Part shown: positions 25,469 to 33,864 of the stretch, piece by piece | Layout: each line of letters starts with the position of its first letter | How positions within the stretch are numbered: position 1 is the first letter of the stretch | NCBI RefSeq assembly: GCF_013283745.1 | Contig: NZ_JABSTZ010000004.1 | Coordinates: 248,001 to 312,000, forward strand | Direction: 5' to 3' | From: Aeromicrobium stalagmiti | Lineage (GTDB): Bacteria > Actinomycetota > Actinomycetes > Propionibacteriales > Nocardioidaceae | DNA length: 64,000 bases | The notes under the pieces: model-generated | What the model saw: the letters and a program-made list of their open reading frames with translations, nothing else | The model's database searches: none | What the model was told of the DNA's origin: nothing | Program-made: the position numbers and the translations under genes

Positions 25469-26893
25469 TCAGTCCTGGATGCGAGCGAACGGCGTGTGCG
25501 CCTCGAGCTCGTACGCGATCTCGAGGAGGGTCTGCTCGTCGCCGTGGATCGCGGAGAAGTGCACCCCGATCGGCAGGTCGTTCGCGGTGCGTCCCAGCGG
25601 CAGCGAGATGGCGGGGCCCCCGGACGCGTTGTTGAGCGGGGTGAACGACGCGTACTGCAGCAGACGCTCGAACATCACGTCGAAGCCGGCGGCGGGGGAC
25701 AGGTGCCCCAGCTCGGGCGTCGTGTAGCCGACGGTCGGCGACAGGATCAGGTCGAGGTCGTCGAACGCGCCCCGATAGACCTGCTCGCTGCGCTTGAGCC
25801 CGCGCACCGTCGTCGGGGTGCGCCAGAAGCTGCGCCCGAACTGACGCGCGAGGCCCCGGGTCAGCGCATCGGTGCGGGTCTTGTCGAAGCCCGGACCCAT
25901 GACCCGCTTGCCGAATGTCTGCGTCGAGAACGCGAGCAGGCCCCAGTAGTGGACGAAGTCGCGCACGAAGGTCTGCGCCAGCACGGCCGGCAGCTCGTAC
26001 GGCCTGACGTGGTGGCCGAGGCCTTCCAGCGTCGATGCCGTGGTCTCGACGGCCCGGCGGGTCTCGTCGTCGGTGGGGTGCCCGGTGATGGAGTCGACGA
26101 TGACGCCGATGCGCAGGCGCCGGTCGGACGGTCCCTCCACGAGCCCGACCGGGCGGAGGCCCTTCGCGGGGCGATAGGACTGCGTGGCCGCCAGGAAGTG
26201 GGCGGTGTCGCGCACCGTCCGGGTGACCACGCCGTTGGAGATGATGTCGACGGGCAGCTGCGCCGCCTCGGCGGCCTGCACGACCCGGTCGCGGGTCGGC
26301 TTGAGGCCCACCAGCCCGCACGCAGCGGCGGGGATGCGGATCGATCCGCCTCCGTCGTTGGCGTGGGCGATCGGGACGACGCCCGCGGCGACGAGCGCGG
26401 CCGACCCGCCGGACGAGGCCCCGGCGGAGTATCGGGTGTCCCACGGGTTGCGCGTCGGCGGGAGGGTCTCGTACTCGGTGGTCGCGTTGAAGCCGAACTC
26501 CGGCATCGTGCTGATGCCCAGCACGTTGACGCCGCTCGACAGGAGCTGCTCGGTGAACGGTGCGTGCGCGGTCGCGGGCCGGATGGCCACCGCGAGCGAG
26601 CCCTGCGTCGCCGGCAGCCCCTCGAACTCGGTGTTGTCCTTGACGAACGTGGGCACCCCGGCGAACGGTCCTCTGCGCGCCGAGTCGGACCGCGCACGGG
26701 CACGATCGAAGTCGGGCGTCTGGATGGCGTTGAGCGCCGGGTTGACCCGTTCGGCACGCGCGATCGCGGCCTCGGTGGCCTCGCGTGCGCTGATGTCGCC
26801 GGCGGCAATGGCAGCGGCGACCCCGACTGAGTCGAGGTCGCCGAGTGCGTCGTCACCGTAGGCGTGGACGCGGGTGGTCATCTCGTGGGTCAC
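25469..26893 (-). CDS. Amidase (amidase signature family)
   Basis: 474 residues. The Ser-cisSer-Lys triad is visible: Lys85 in FVKDN, Ser160 in AGASSGGS and Ser184 in GGGSIRIPA. The family hydrolyses amides of many kinds; GatA is less likely because the gatCB partners are absent and the length fits stand-alone amidases. Two starts are possible (26893 or 26881). The start lies inside a palindrome (26879-26899), which suggests regulation by a dimeric repressor. Confidence 0.92.
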   Translation of the reverse strand: MTHEMTTRVHAYGDDALGDLDSVGVAAAIAAGDISAREATEAAIARAERVNPALNAIQTPDFDRARARSDSARRGPFAGVPTFVKDNTEFEGLPATQGSLAVAIRPATAHAPFTEQLLSSGVNVLGISTMPEFGFNATTEYETLPPTRNPWDTRYSAGASSGGSAALVAAGVVPIAHANDGGGSIRIPAAACGLVGLKPTRDRVVQAAEAAQLPVDIISNGVVTRTVRDTAHFLAATQSYRPAKGLRPVGLVEGPSDRRLRIGVIVDSITGHPTDDETRRAVETTASTLEGLGHHVRPYELPAVLAQTFVRDFVHYWGLLAFSTQTFGKRVMGPGFDKTRTDALTRGLARQFGRSFWRTPTTVRGLKRSEQVYRGAFDDLDLILSPTVGYTTPELGHLSPAAGFDVMFERLLQYASFTPLNNASGGPAISLPLGRTANDLPIGVHFSAIHGDEQTLLEIAYELEAHTPFARIQD

Positions 26894-26899
26894 GAGATG
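26879..26899. promoter_or_regulatory. Palindrome over the amidase start
   Basis: CATCTCGTG-GGT-CACGAGATG, 9-bp perfect arms with a 3-base spacer, covering the first codons of the amidase gene. It is a candidate operator. Confidence 0.6.
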
Positions 26900-26926
26900 A
26901 CTCTAGAGTCACTTCACCTGAAGTGA
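26898..26926. promoter_or_regulatory. Two further back-to-back palindromes upstream of the amidase
   Basis: TGACTCTAGAGTCA (26898-26911) is a perfect 14-bp palindrome and overlaps TCACTTCA-CC-TGAAGTGA (26909-26926), another perfect one. They sit between the rpmB stop and the amidase start, both on the minus strand. They could be the rpmB terminator, operator sites for the amidase, or both. Confidence 0.6.
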
Positions 26927-26936
26927 CCAGTGGTGA

Positions 26937-27122
26937 CTAGCGCGAGACCTTGCCGGCCTTGAGGCACTTGGTGCAGACGTTGACGTGCTGCGGGGTGCCC
27001 TTGATGACAGCGCGGACACGCTGGATGTTGGGGTTGAAGCGACGCTTCGTGCGCCGGTGCGAGAAGGAGACGTTGTGGCCGAAACCAGGTCCCTTGCCGC
27101 ACATATCACAGACCGCAGCCAT
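26937..27122 (-). CDS. rpmB: 50S ribosomal protein L28
   Basis: 61 residues, ATG 27122. L28 pattern [29 protein letters not shown]. It retains the zinc-binding cysteine pairs (Cys5/Cys8 and Cys50/Cys53), so it is the Zn-containing form. Some actinobacteria carry a second zinc-free copy under Zur control elsewhere. It is divergent from the DAK2 gene, an arrangement conserved across the phylum. Confidence 0.96.
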   Translation of the reverse strand: MAAVCDMCGKGPGFGHNVSFSHRRTKRRFNPNIQRVRAVIKGTPQHVNVCTKCLKAGKVSR

Positions 27123-27292
27123 GGCGAACTCCTGAAACTTGAGACTTCTCGAGACGATGCTCGAACGATGGGGGCGTCCGCAGGCCGACCGGCCAGCAGA
27201 CAACCGCTCAAGAATAGCCGACGACCCGATGCCGACGCGAATCAGTACCGTCGGTCCCTCGTCGGGGCCTCCTCGGACGATAGCCTCGCCCC

Positions 27293-28882
27293 ATGGGCCT
27301 CACCCTCAATGCCACGGCCTTCCGGGCGTGGACGCAGCTGTGCGCGGGGGCCCTGTCGTCGGCCCGGGCCGAGATCGACGCCCTCAACGTGTTCCCCGTG
27401 CCCGACAGCGACACCGGCACCAACGCCTACCTGACCTTCGTCTCCGGAGCCGATGCCGTCGACGCGCTGGGCAGCGACGAGCCGCTCGAGCGCGTCGTCA
27501 AGGCGTACGTCGACGGTCTCCTGACCGGCGCTAAGGGCAACACCGGGGTGATCCTGTCCCAGCTGGTCCGGGCCTGCTTCCGCGATCTCTCGCTCGACGG
27601 ACAGGCGGTCAGCTCCGCCGACGTGGCGCAGTCGTTCGTCGCGGCCTCGGACGCGGCATGGGCCGCGGTCGGTGCACCGGTCGAGGGCACGATCCTCTCG
27701 GTCGCCAAGGCTGCGGCTGTGGGTGCCACCGATGCCGCCGAGGCCGGTGTCGACGGACGGACCGTGTTCGCCCGGGCCGCCGCGGCGGCCCGCGAGGCGC
27801 TCGCCCGCACGCCCGAGCAGATGGAGATGCTCGCGCGGGCCGGGGTGGTCGACGCGGGCGGACGCGCGTTGGTCGTCGTCCTCGACGCCACGGAGCAGGC
27901 GCTCACGGGTCGCATCCCCACCCAGGTCACGGCCAACGTGCCGCAGCCGATCCGGGTCGCCGCCGACGACCTGAGCGCCGACGGACCGTCGTACGAGGTT
28001 ATGTACCTGCTCGAGGCCGACGACGACCGCATCCCCGAGCTGCGCGCCGCGCTGATGCCGCTCGGCGACTCGCTGGTCGTCGTCGGTGGCGACCGGCTCT
28101 GGAACGTCCACGTGCACGTCGACGACGTCGGTGCCGCGATCGAGGTCGGCATCGCCGCCGGACGGCCCTACCGGATCGCCGTCACGCACTTCGCCGACCA
28201 GATCGCCCGTGGCCCGCAGAAGGGCCGCGTCGTCATCGCGGCGACGACGGGCGCCGGCCTCACCGCCCTGTGCCAGGAGGCCGGGGCGCAGACGCTCGAG
28301 TTCACCCGCGAGCACCCGCTGACGGTGGCCGAGATGAGCGCGTCGCTGAGGGACGTCGGCGCCGACGAGATCATCGTCCTGCCCAACAACAACCGCTACA
28401 TCCGCCAGTTCGAGGCGGCCGCGCAAGCAGCTCGCCACGACGGGATCCGCGTCGCCGTCATCCCCACGCACGCCCAGGTGCAGGGCCTCGCGGCGCTCGC
28501 CGTCCACGACCCGGGCCTGGGCTTCGACGAGGTCGTCGTGGCGATGTCGAGCGCCGCCGCCCACACGCAGCACGGTGCCGTGACGTTCGCGACCGAGCCG
28601 GGCATGACGATGGTCGGGCCGGTCGGCCCGGGCGACGTCCTCGGCGTCGTCACCGGCGACTTCGCCGTGATCGGCGACGACGTCCTCGCCGTCGCCTACG
28701 AGGTCATCGACCGGATCCTGTCACCGGCGGGTGAGATGGTGACTGTCGTGATGGGTGAAGGATCGGACGCCGGCTACGAGAGCTCGCTGCGCGACTACCT
28801 CCGTGCGCTGCGGCCCGACGTCGACCTCGTGGTCTACGACGGCGGGCAGGAGAACTACCCGCTGTTCGTCGCGGTCGAGTGA
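27293..28882 (+). CDS. DAK2-domain protein (YloV/FakA-like)
   Basis: 529 residues. N-terminal DhaL/DAK2 domain (about 10-200) with the Mg-binding motif VPDSDTGTN and [12 protein letters not shown], followed by the middle and DegV-related C-terminal domains of the YloV family. Firmicute FakA of this family phosphorylates fatty acids bound to FakB. The role in actinobacteria is not established. TAGCCT at 27281-27286 is 6 bases before ATG. recG starts at its stop codon. Confidence 0.88.
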   Translation: MGLTLNATAFRAWTQLCAGALSSARAEIDALNVFPVPDSDTGTNAYLTFVSGADAVDALGSDEPLERVVKAYVDGLLTGAKGNTGVILSQLVRACFRDLSLDGQAVSSADVAQSFVAASDAAWAAVGAPVEGTILSVAKAAAVGATDAAEAGVDGRTVFARAAAAAREALARTPEQMEMLARAGVVDAGGRALVVVLDATEQALTGRIPTQVTANVPQPIRVAADDLSADGPSYEVMYLLEADDDRIPELRAALMPLGDSLVVVGGDRLWNVHVHVDDVGAAIEVGIAAGRPYRIAVTHFADQIARGPQKGRVVIAATTGAGLTALCQEAGAQTLEFTREHPLTVAEMSASLRDVGADEIIVLPNNNRYIRQFEAAAQAARHDGIRVAVIPTHAQVQGLAALAVHDPGLGFDEVVVAMSSAAAHTQHGAVTFATEPGMTMVGPVGPGDVLGVVTGDFAVIGDDVLAVAYEVIDRILSPAGEMVTVVMGEGSDAGYESSLRDYLRALRPDVDLVVYDGGQENYPLFVAVE

Positions 28883-31017
28883 TGGTCGACCTCTCCACCA
28901 AGCTCGTCAACGTCCTGGGCGACAAGACCGCCACCCCGCTCGCCAAGACCTTCGACATGCACGTCGTCGGCGACCTGCTGCGGCACTATCCGCGCCGCTA
29001 CGTCGAGCTCGGCAAGGCCAGCAGCCTGGCCGACCTGCACGTCGGCCAGCACGCGACGGTGCTGGCCAAGGTCGTCGAGGCCAAGAACTACGCGTTCGGC
29101 CCCGGCGGCCGCCGCACCCGCACCGAGGTCATCGTCACCGACGACACCGGCGCGCGGCTGTCGCTGACGTTCTTCCAGCAGCGGTGGCTGGCTGACCGCA
29201 TGACTCCCGGCAAGATGTGCCTCTTCTCCGGCGAGGTCGGGCAGTTCAACGGACGTCTCCAGCTGACCCACCCCGACTACGACCTGTTCGACGAGGACGG
29301 TGACACCGCGACGTCCCGGCTCTCGCGCGGCATCCTGCCGATCTATCGGGCCTCGGGCAAGATGCCGACCTGGAAGCTCGAGGCCTTCATCGGGCTGTGC
29401 CTCGACACGCTCGACCCGCCGGACGACGCCCTGCCCGCGCAGATCAGGGACGACCGCGGCTTCGCCGACATGGGAGCGGCGCTCGAGTCGATACACCGGC
29501 CCCACAGCATGGCCGAGGCGATGAAGGCCCGCGACCGATTCCGGTTCGAGGAGGCGTTCGTCGTGCAGACCGTCTTCGCCCAGCGACGCCAGGCGCTCGA
29601 GCACGACCGCGCCGCCGGCCGTGCCCTCGTCGACGGCGGCATCCGCACGCGTTTTGAGCAGCAGCTGCCGTTCACGCTCACCGACGGACAGCGGGCCGTG
29701 GTCGACGAGATCTCGGCCGATCTCGCCCACACGCACCCCATGCACCGGCTCCTCCAGGGCGAGGTCGGCTCCGGCAAGACCGTGGTGGCCCTGATGGCGA
29801 TGCTGCAGGTCGTCGACGCCGGGGGACAGGCCGCGCTCCTCGCGCCGACCGAGGTGCTCGCCTCGCAGCACTTCCGCGGCATCACGGCGCTCCTCGGAGA
29901 CCTGGCCAAGGGCGGGATGATCGGAGGCGCCGAGGGGGCGACCCGGGTGCGCCTGCTCACGGGCTCGATGGGGGCCAAGGCGCGCAAGGAGGCTCTGCTC
30001 GACGCCGCGTCGGGCGAGGCCGGCATCGTCATCGGCACGCACGCGCTGATCCAGGACCACGTGCAGTTTGCCGAGCTGGGCCTGCTGGTGGTCGACGAGC
30101 AGCACCGCTTCGGTGTCGAGCAGCGGGCCGCCCTGGTCGACCGTTCCGAGGTCACGCCGCACGTCCTGGTCATGACCGCCACGCCGATCCCTCGCACGAT
30201 CGCGATGTCGGTGTTCGGCGATCTCGAGGTGTCGACGCTGCGCGAGCTGCCGGCGGGTCGCCAGCCCATCCAGACCACGGTGGTGCCCTACGCCGAGCGA
30301 CCTGCCTGGCTCGCCCGCGGGTGGGAGCGGGTCCGCGAGGAGGTCGGCAAGGGGCGCCAGGCCTACGTCGTGGTCTCCCGCATCGGCGACGAGGCGTCCG
30401 AGAGCGAGACGTCCTCGCTGGTCGAGCTGCACGAGGAGCTCACCGGGGGAGCGCTGCACGGCCTGCGGCTCGGCACCCTGCACGGCCGCATGGGTCCCGA
30501 CGTGAAGGAGGCCGCGATGAACGCGTTCGCGGCCGGTGACATCGACGTGCTGGTCGCGACGACGGTCGTCGAGGTCGGCGTCGACGTGCCCAACGCCACC
30601 GTGATGGTCGTGATGGACGCCGACCGCTTCGGGATGTCGCAGCTGCACCAGCTCCGGGGCCGCGTCGGGCGAGGGTCCAACGCGGGCCTGTGCCTGCTGG
30701 TGACGGGGGCCGAGGTCGACTCGCCAGCCCGTGAGCGGCTCGACGCCGTGGCCTCGACGACCGACGGCTTCGAGCTGTCTCGCCTCGACGTCGAGCTGCG
30801 CCGCGAGGGTGACGTGCTGGGCGCGCGCCAGTCGGGCATCCGGTCGAGCCTGCGGCTGCTCTCGGTCGTCAAGGACGAGAAGGTCATCGAGGAGGCCCGG
30901 GCCGCTGCCGACGACATCGTCGCCGCCGACCCGGCGCTGGCCTCGCACCCCACCCTGGCCGCCGCGGTGCACGCCCTCGAGCACTCCGAGCAGGCCGACT
31001 ACCTGGAGCGCACATGA
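28882..31017 (+). CDS. recG: ATP-dependent DNA helicase RecG
   Basis: 711 residues from ATG 28882 (GTG 28879 is an alternative). N-terminal wedge/OB domain, then helicase motifs: Walker A GEVGSGKT at about 293-300, DEQH box at Asp405, TATPIPRT, and QLRGRVGRG at the C-terminal end. It reverses stalled forks and processes recombination intermediates. The start overlaps the stop of the DAK2 gene. rsmD overlaps its own stop, and the unit then runs into coaD. Confidence 0.96.
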   Translation: MVDLSTKLVNVLGDKTATPLAKTFDMHVVGDLLRHYPRRYVELGKASSLADLHVGQHATVLAKVVEAKNYAFGPGGRRTRTEVIVTDDTGARLSLTFFQQRWLADRMTPGKMCLFSGEVGQFNGRLQLTHPDYDLFDEDGDTATSRLSRGILPIYRASGKMPTWKLEAFIGLCLDTLDPPDDALPAQIRDDRGFADMGAALESIHRPHSMAEAMKARDRFRFEEAFVVQTVFAQRRQALEHDRAAGRALVDGGIRTRFEQQLPFTLTDGQRAVVDEISADLAHTHPMHRLLQGEVGSGKTVVALMAMLQVVDAGGQAALLAPTEVLASQHFRGITALLGDLAKGGMIGGAEGATRVRLLTGSMGAKARKEALLDAASGEAGIVIGTHALIQDHVQFAELGLLVVDEQHRFGVEQRAALVDRSEVTPHVLVMTATPIPRTIAMSVFGDLEVSTLRELPAGRQPIQTTVVPYAERPAWLARGWERVREEVGKGRQAYVVVSRIGDEASESETSSLVELHEELTGGALHGLRLGTLHGRMGPDVKEAAMNAFAAGDIDVLVATTVVEVGVDVPNATVMVVMDADRFGMSQLHQLRGRVGRGSNAGLCLLVTGAEVDSPARERLDAVASTTDGFELSRLDVELRREGDVLGARQSGIRSSLRLLSVVKDEKVIEEARAAADDIVAADPALASHPTLAAAVHALEHSEQADYLERT

Positions 31018-31568
31018 CCCGCATCATCGCCGGCACCCACGGCGGCCGGCAGATCAAGACGCCCAAGGGCGACGGCACCCGCCCGACGTCCGACCGGGTC
31101 CGCGAGGCGCTCTTCTCGTCGCTGGAGTCCGAGCTCGGAGGGTTCGACGGCCTCGAGGTGCTCGACCTGTTCGCCGGCTCCGGCGCGCTGGGCCTCGAGG
31201 CACTGTCGCGCGGTGCGCGGCACGCGACGTTCGTCGAGTCCGACCAGCGGGCCGCGGGCGTCGTCGCCGGCAACGTCAAGGCGCTGCAGGTCTCCGGATG
31301 CGTCGTCCGGACCAAGGCCGAGCGGTTCGTCGAGCAGCACACGTCAGACGAGTTCGACCTGGTGTTCGTCGACCCGCCCTATGCGATGCCGACCGGCGAG
31401 GTGTCAGCCCTCGTGGCAGCCCTGACGGGCACCGACACCCTGTTCGTCGTCGAGCGGTCGACCCGCGACCCGTTCGTCTGGCCCGAGGAGGTCGAGGGCC
31501 TCCGCAGCAAGAAGTACGGGGAGACGACGCTGTGGTTCGGACGCCCTGCGGTACGGTCGCAGACATGA
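31014..31568 (+). CDS. rsmD: 16S rRNA (guanine-966 N2)-methyltransferase
   Basis: 184 residues. N-terminal RIIAGTHGGRQIKTP and RPTSDRVREALFSSL are RsmD hallmarks; SAM-binding DLFAGSGALGLEALSRGA; catalytic DPPY at Asp120. It methylates G966 of 16S rRNA. ATG overlaps the recG stop, and its own stop overlaps the coaD start, giving a tight recG-rsmD-coaD operon. Confidence 0.95.
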   Translation: MTRIIAGTHGGRQIKTPKGDGTRPTSDRVREALFSSLESELGGFDGLEVLDLFAGSGALGLEALSRGARHATFVESDQRAAGVVAGNVKALQVSGCVVRTKAERFVEQHTSDEFDLVFVDPPYAMPTGEVSALVAALTGTDTLFVVERSTRDPFVWPEEVEGLRSKKYGETTLWFGRPAVRSQT

Positions 31569-32053
31569 CGAAGGTCGTGTGCCCCGGTTCCTTCGACCCC
31601 GTGACCAACGGTCACCTCGACATCGTCGAGCGGTCGGCGCGCCTGTTCGACGAGGTCGTCGTCGCGGTGCTGGTCAACGAGTCCAAGCAGGGCCTGTTCA
31701 CGATCGAGGAGCGGCTCGAACTGCTCTCCGAGGCCACGAAGCACCTGCCCAACGTGTCGACCGCCTCGTTCAAGGGCCTGCTGGTCGACTTCTGCACCGC
31801 CAACGGCGTCGACGCGATCGTCAAGGGCCTGCGGGCGGTCACCGACTTCGACTACGAGCTGCAGATGGCCCAGATGAACGGGAGCCTGACCGAGGTCGAC
31901 ACCGTCTTCATCCCGACCTCGCCGGAGTACTCGTTCCTCGCCTCCAGCCTGGTCAAGGAGGTCGCCAAGCACGGCGGCGACGTCTCGGGCCTCATCCCCG
32001 ACTTCGTCAACACAGAGCTCACCAAGAAGTACGAGCTGACGAAGGACGCCTGA
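31565..32053 (+). CDS. coaD: Phosphopantetheine adenylyltransferase
   Basis: 162 residues. The nucleotidyltransferase motif PGSFDPVTNGHLDIV and the ISSS-type region SSLVKEVAKHGG are present. It makes dephospho-CoA, the penultimate step of CoA synthesis. ATGA overlap with rsmD. A TACGGT lies 7 bases before ATG, so a separate leaderless message is possible. In relatives yceD usually follows closely; here a 3.1-kb block is inserted. Confidence 0.96.
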   Translation: MTKVVCPGSFDPVTNGHLDIVERSARLFDEVVVAVLVNESKQGLFTIEERLELLSEATKHLPNVSTASFKGLLVDFCTANGVDAIVKGLRAVTDFDYELQMAQMNGSLTEVDTVFIPTSPEYSFLASSLVKEVAKHGGDVSGLIPDFVNTELTKKYELTKDA

Positions 32054-32058
32054 CGACC

Positions 32059-32089
32059 GGTCACCACCGGTGCCGCTCACGCGTCAACC
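32059..32089 (+). promoter_or_regulatory. ECF41-type promoter of the sigma gene (autoregulation)
   Basis: -35-like GGTCAC (32059-32064), 17-base spacer, -10-like CGTCAACC (32082-32089). It matches the arrangement at 32943-32973. Known ECF41 promoters carry TGTCACA and CGTC. The ATG at 32094 follows the -10 by 4 bases, so the transcript should start at or next to it. Confidence 0.7.
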
Positions 32090-32093
32090 AAGC

Positions 32094-32930
32094 ATGGACC
32101 CCACAGCGCAGTTCGAGACCGAGCGGCCCCGGCTGCTGAGCATCGCGACCCGGGTGCTGGGCGACCCGGGCGAGGCTGAGGACGTCGTGCAGCAGGCCTG
32201 GCTGCGTCTCGACCGCACCGAGAGCGACATCGAGAGCCTGCCCGCCTGGCTCACGACCGTGACCACACGGCTGTGTCTCGACCGTCTCCGCGCCCTCACC
32301 CCGGTCCCGACCGAGGAGGTCGAGATCGTCGAGACCGCTGCCGACCCGGCTGACGAGATCGCCCTGGCCGACTCGGTGGGCATCGCGCTGCGCGTGGTGC
32401 TCGAACGACTCTCGCCGGCCGAGCGGGTGGCCTTCGTGATGCACGACAGCTTCGGCTTCGAGTTCTCGACCATCGCGACCGTGCTCGACACGACGCCGGC
32501 CGCGGCGCGCAAGCTGGCGTCCCGTGCCAGGGCCCGGATCAGGCAGCCCGCTCCCGAGGACCGGCTGGCCGACTGGGAGGTCGTCGACGCGTTCATGGCA
32601 GCGGCCCGTGGTGGCGACCTCGACCGGCTCCTGCAGCTGCTGGCGCCCGACGCCGGTGTGTCCGCGGACGCTGCCGCCGTCGCCGCAGGCACCCCGGAGG
32701 CGATCACCGGCCGGCAGGAGATCGCGACGTTCTTCAACGGCAGCGCCACGGCCGCACTCGCGGTGTTCGTGGGCGAGCGTCCCGCCTACGCCTGGTACCA
32801 CCGCGGCCGGGCCATGGTGCTGTTCGACTTCACGGTCGTGGACGGCGTCGTCACGGGCATCACGTTCCGGGCCGACGCGCAGGTGCTCGGGCAGGTGGCC
32901 CGGCGCGACGGTGCGGAGCGCCGCGACTGA
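32094..32930 (+). CDS. ECF41-type RNA polymerase sigma factor with SnoaL-like C-terminal domain
   Basis: 278 residues from ATG 32094; the in-frame GTG 32070 lies within the promoter and is unlikely. Sigma region 2 (about 5-70, LGDPGEAEDVVQQAWLRL), region 4 (about 95-155, ERVAFVMHDSFGFEFSTIA) and a C-terminal NTF2/SnoaL-like extension (about 160-278). In this group the extension replaces an anti-sigma factor and modulates core binding. No oxidoreductase or carboxymuconolactone-decarboxylase partner, usual for the group, is beside it. It probably recognises its own promoter and that at 32943. Confidence 0.88.
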   Translation: MDPTAQFETERPRLLSIATRVLGDPGEAEDVVQQAWLRLDRTESDIESLPAWLTTVTTRLCLDRLRALTPVPTEEVEIVETAADPADEIALADSVGIALRVVLERLSPAERVAFVMHDSFGFEFSTIATVLDTTPAAARKLASRARARIRQPAPEDRLADWEVVDAFMAAARGGDLDRLLQLLAPDAGVSADAAAVAAGTPEAITGRQEIATFFNGSATAALAVFVGERPAYAWYHRGRAMVLFDFTVVDGVVTGITFRADAQVLGQVARRDGAERRD

Positions 32931-32942
32931 TCTGTCGTCAGC

Positions 32943-32973
32943 GGTCACATCCGTGCGTCCTCGATCGTCAACC
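32943..32973 (+). promoter_or_regulatory. Second ECF41-type promoter, in front of the DUF1059 gene
   Basis: GGTCAC (32943-32948), 17 bases, CGTCAACC (32966-32973): same boxes and spacing as 32059-32089 although the spacers differ. It would give a leader of about 45 bases before ATG 33026. Confidence 0.7.
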
Positions 32974-33025
32974 AGATGAAGCCCACTGATCAGGTGGGGC
33001 CGCTGCCCCGAAGGGACGTACGACC

Positions 33026-33262
33026 ATGAAGACCATGACCTGCCGCCAGCTCGGAGGCCCCTGCGAGCTCGCACACACCGGTGAGACCGCCGACGACGTC
33101 ATCAACGCCCAGGACAAGCACCTCAAGGAGGCGGTCCAGGCCGGCGACGCGTCCCACCAGGCCGCGCGGGACGACATGAAGGGGCGCTGGCGTCACCCGA
33201 AGAAGTCGCTCGGCTGGTACCGCGACATGAAGAGTGCCTTCGCCGAGCTCCCTGAGGGCTGA
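33026..33262 (+). CDS. DUF1059 family small protein
   Basis: 78 residues. DUF1059 pattern: MTCRQLGGPCELAHTGETADDV, then an amphipathic helix and a KGRWRHPKKSLGWY ending. Two cysteines near the N-terminus (6, 13) are conserved in the family as I know it. Function unknown. The promoter 50-80 bases upstream looks like that of the adjacent ECF41 sigma gene, so it is the likely primary target of that sigma factor. Confidence 0.8.
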   Translation: MKTMTCRQLGGPCELAHTGETADDVINAQDKHLKEAVQAGDASHQAARDDMKGRWRHPKKSLGWYRDMKSAFAELPEG

Positions 33263-33296
33263 CGCCGCAGCTGGACGCCGGTCAGCTCGTGGCGGT

Positions 33297-33818
33297 TCAG
33301 CTCGTCGGCCGGACGGTCTGGAACAGGACGTGGTCCTGCCACCGGCCGGCGATGCGGAGGTAGGTGGGCGCGAGCCCGAACCTGACGAAGCCGTTGCGCG
33401 CGAGCACCGTCTGAGATGCCGTGTTGTGCAGCAGGGTCGCGGCCTCGACGCGGTGCAGCTCCAGGGCGCCGAACGCGAGGTCCTTGGCCGCCCCCACGGC
33501 GCGTGTGGCGAGGCCCCGTCCGTTGTGCGCCTGGCTGACCCAGTAGCCGAGGCTGCACGACTGGAAGGCGCCACGCACGATGGTGTTGAGCGTGATGCGA
33601 CCGACGACCGAGCCGTCGGTGTCGAGGATGACCTGAGGCGCCGAGAGTCCCTGCTCGTGCTGGGCGAGAGAGCTCTCGATCAGCTCGGCCTGACCTGCCT
33701 CGGTGTAGAAGCTCTCGTCGCGCTCGGGCTCCCACGGAGCCAGGAACGCGCGGCTGGCGGTGCAGAGGTCTGCGAGCGCCGCGGCATCGTCGAGGGCGAG
33801 GGGACGAATCACGCTCAT
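33297..33818 (-). CDS. GNAT acetyltransferase, RimJ/RimL type
   Basis: 173 residues. Acetyl-CoA motif around QAHNGRGLATRAV and the Asn/Tyr-containing FVRFGLAPTYLRIAGRWQDH ending are typical of ribosomal-protein N-acetyltransferase relatives. The substrate cannot be predicted. TAGGGT lies 6 bases before the ATG on the minus strand, suggesting leaderless expression. It is convergent with the DUF1059 gene. Confidence 0.9.
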   Translation of the reverse strand: MSVIRPLALDDAAALADLCTASRAFLAPWEPERDESFYTEAGQAELIESSLAQHEQGLSAPQVILDTDGSVVGRITLNTIVRGAFQSCSLGYWVSQAHNGRGLATRAVGAAKDLAFGALELHRVEAATLLHNTASQTVLARNGFVRFGLAPTYLRIAGRWQDHVLFQTVRPTS

Positions 33819-33864
33819 GCGTCCACCCTAGGCATCGGCGGAGCGGGCCTCAGCGAGGTGGGCC

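Noticed and set aside
31552..31557. TACGGT before coaD as a definite promoter
   Set aside because: It lies inside rsmD in a tight operon and may be chance; mentioned only as a possibility.
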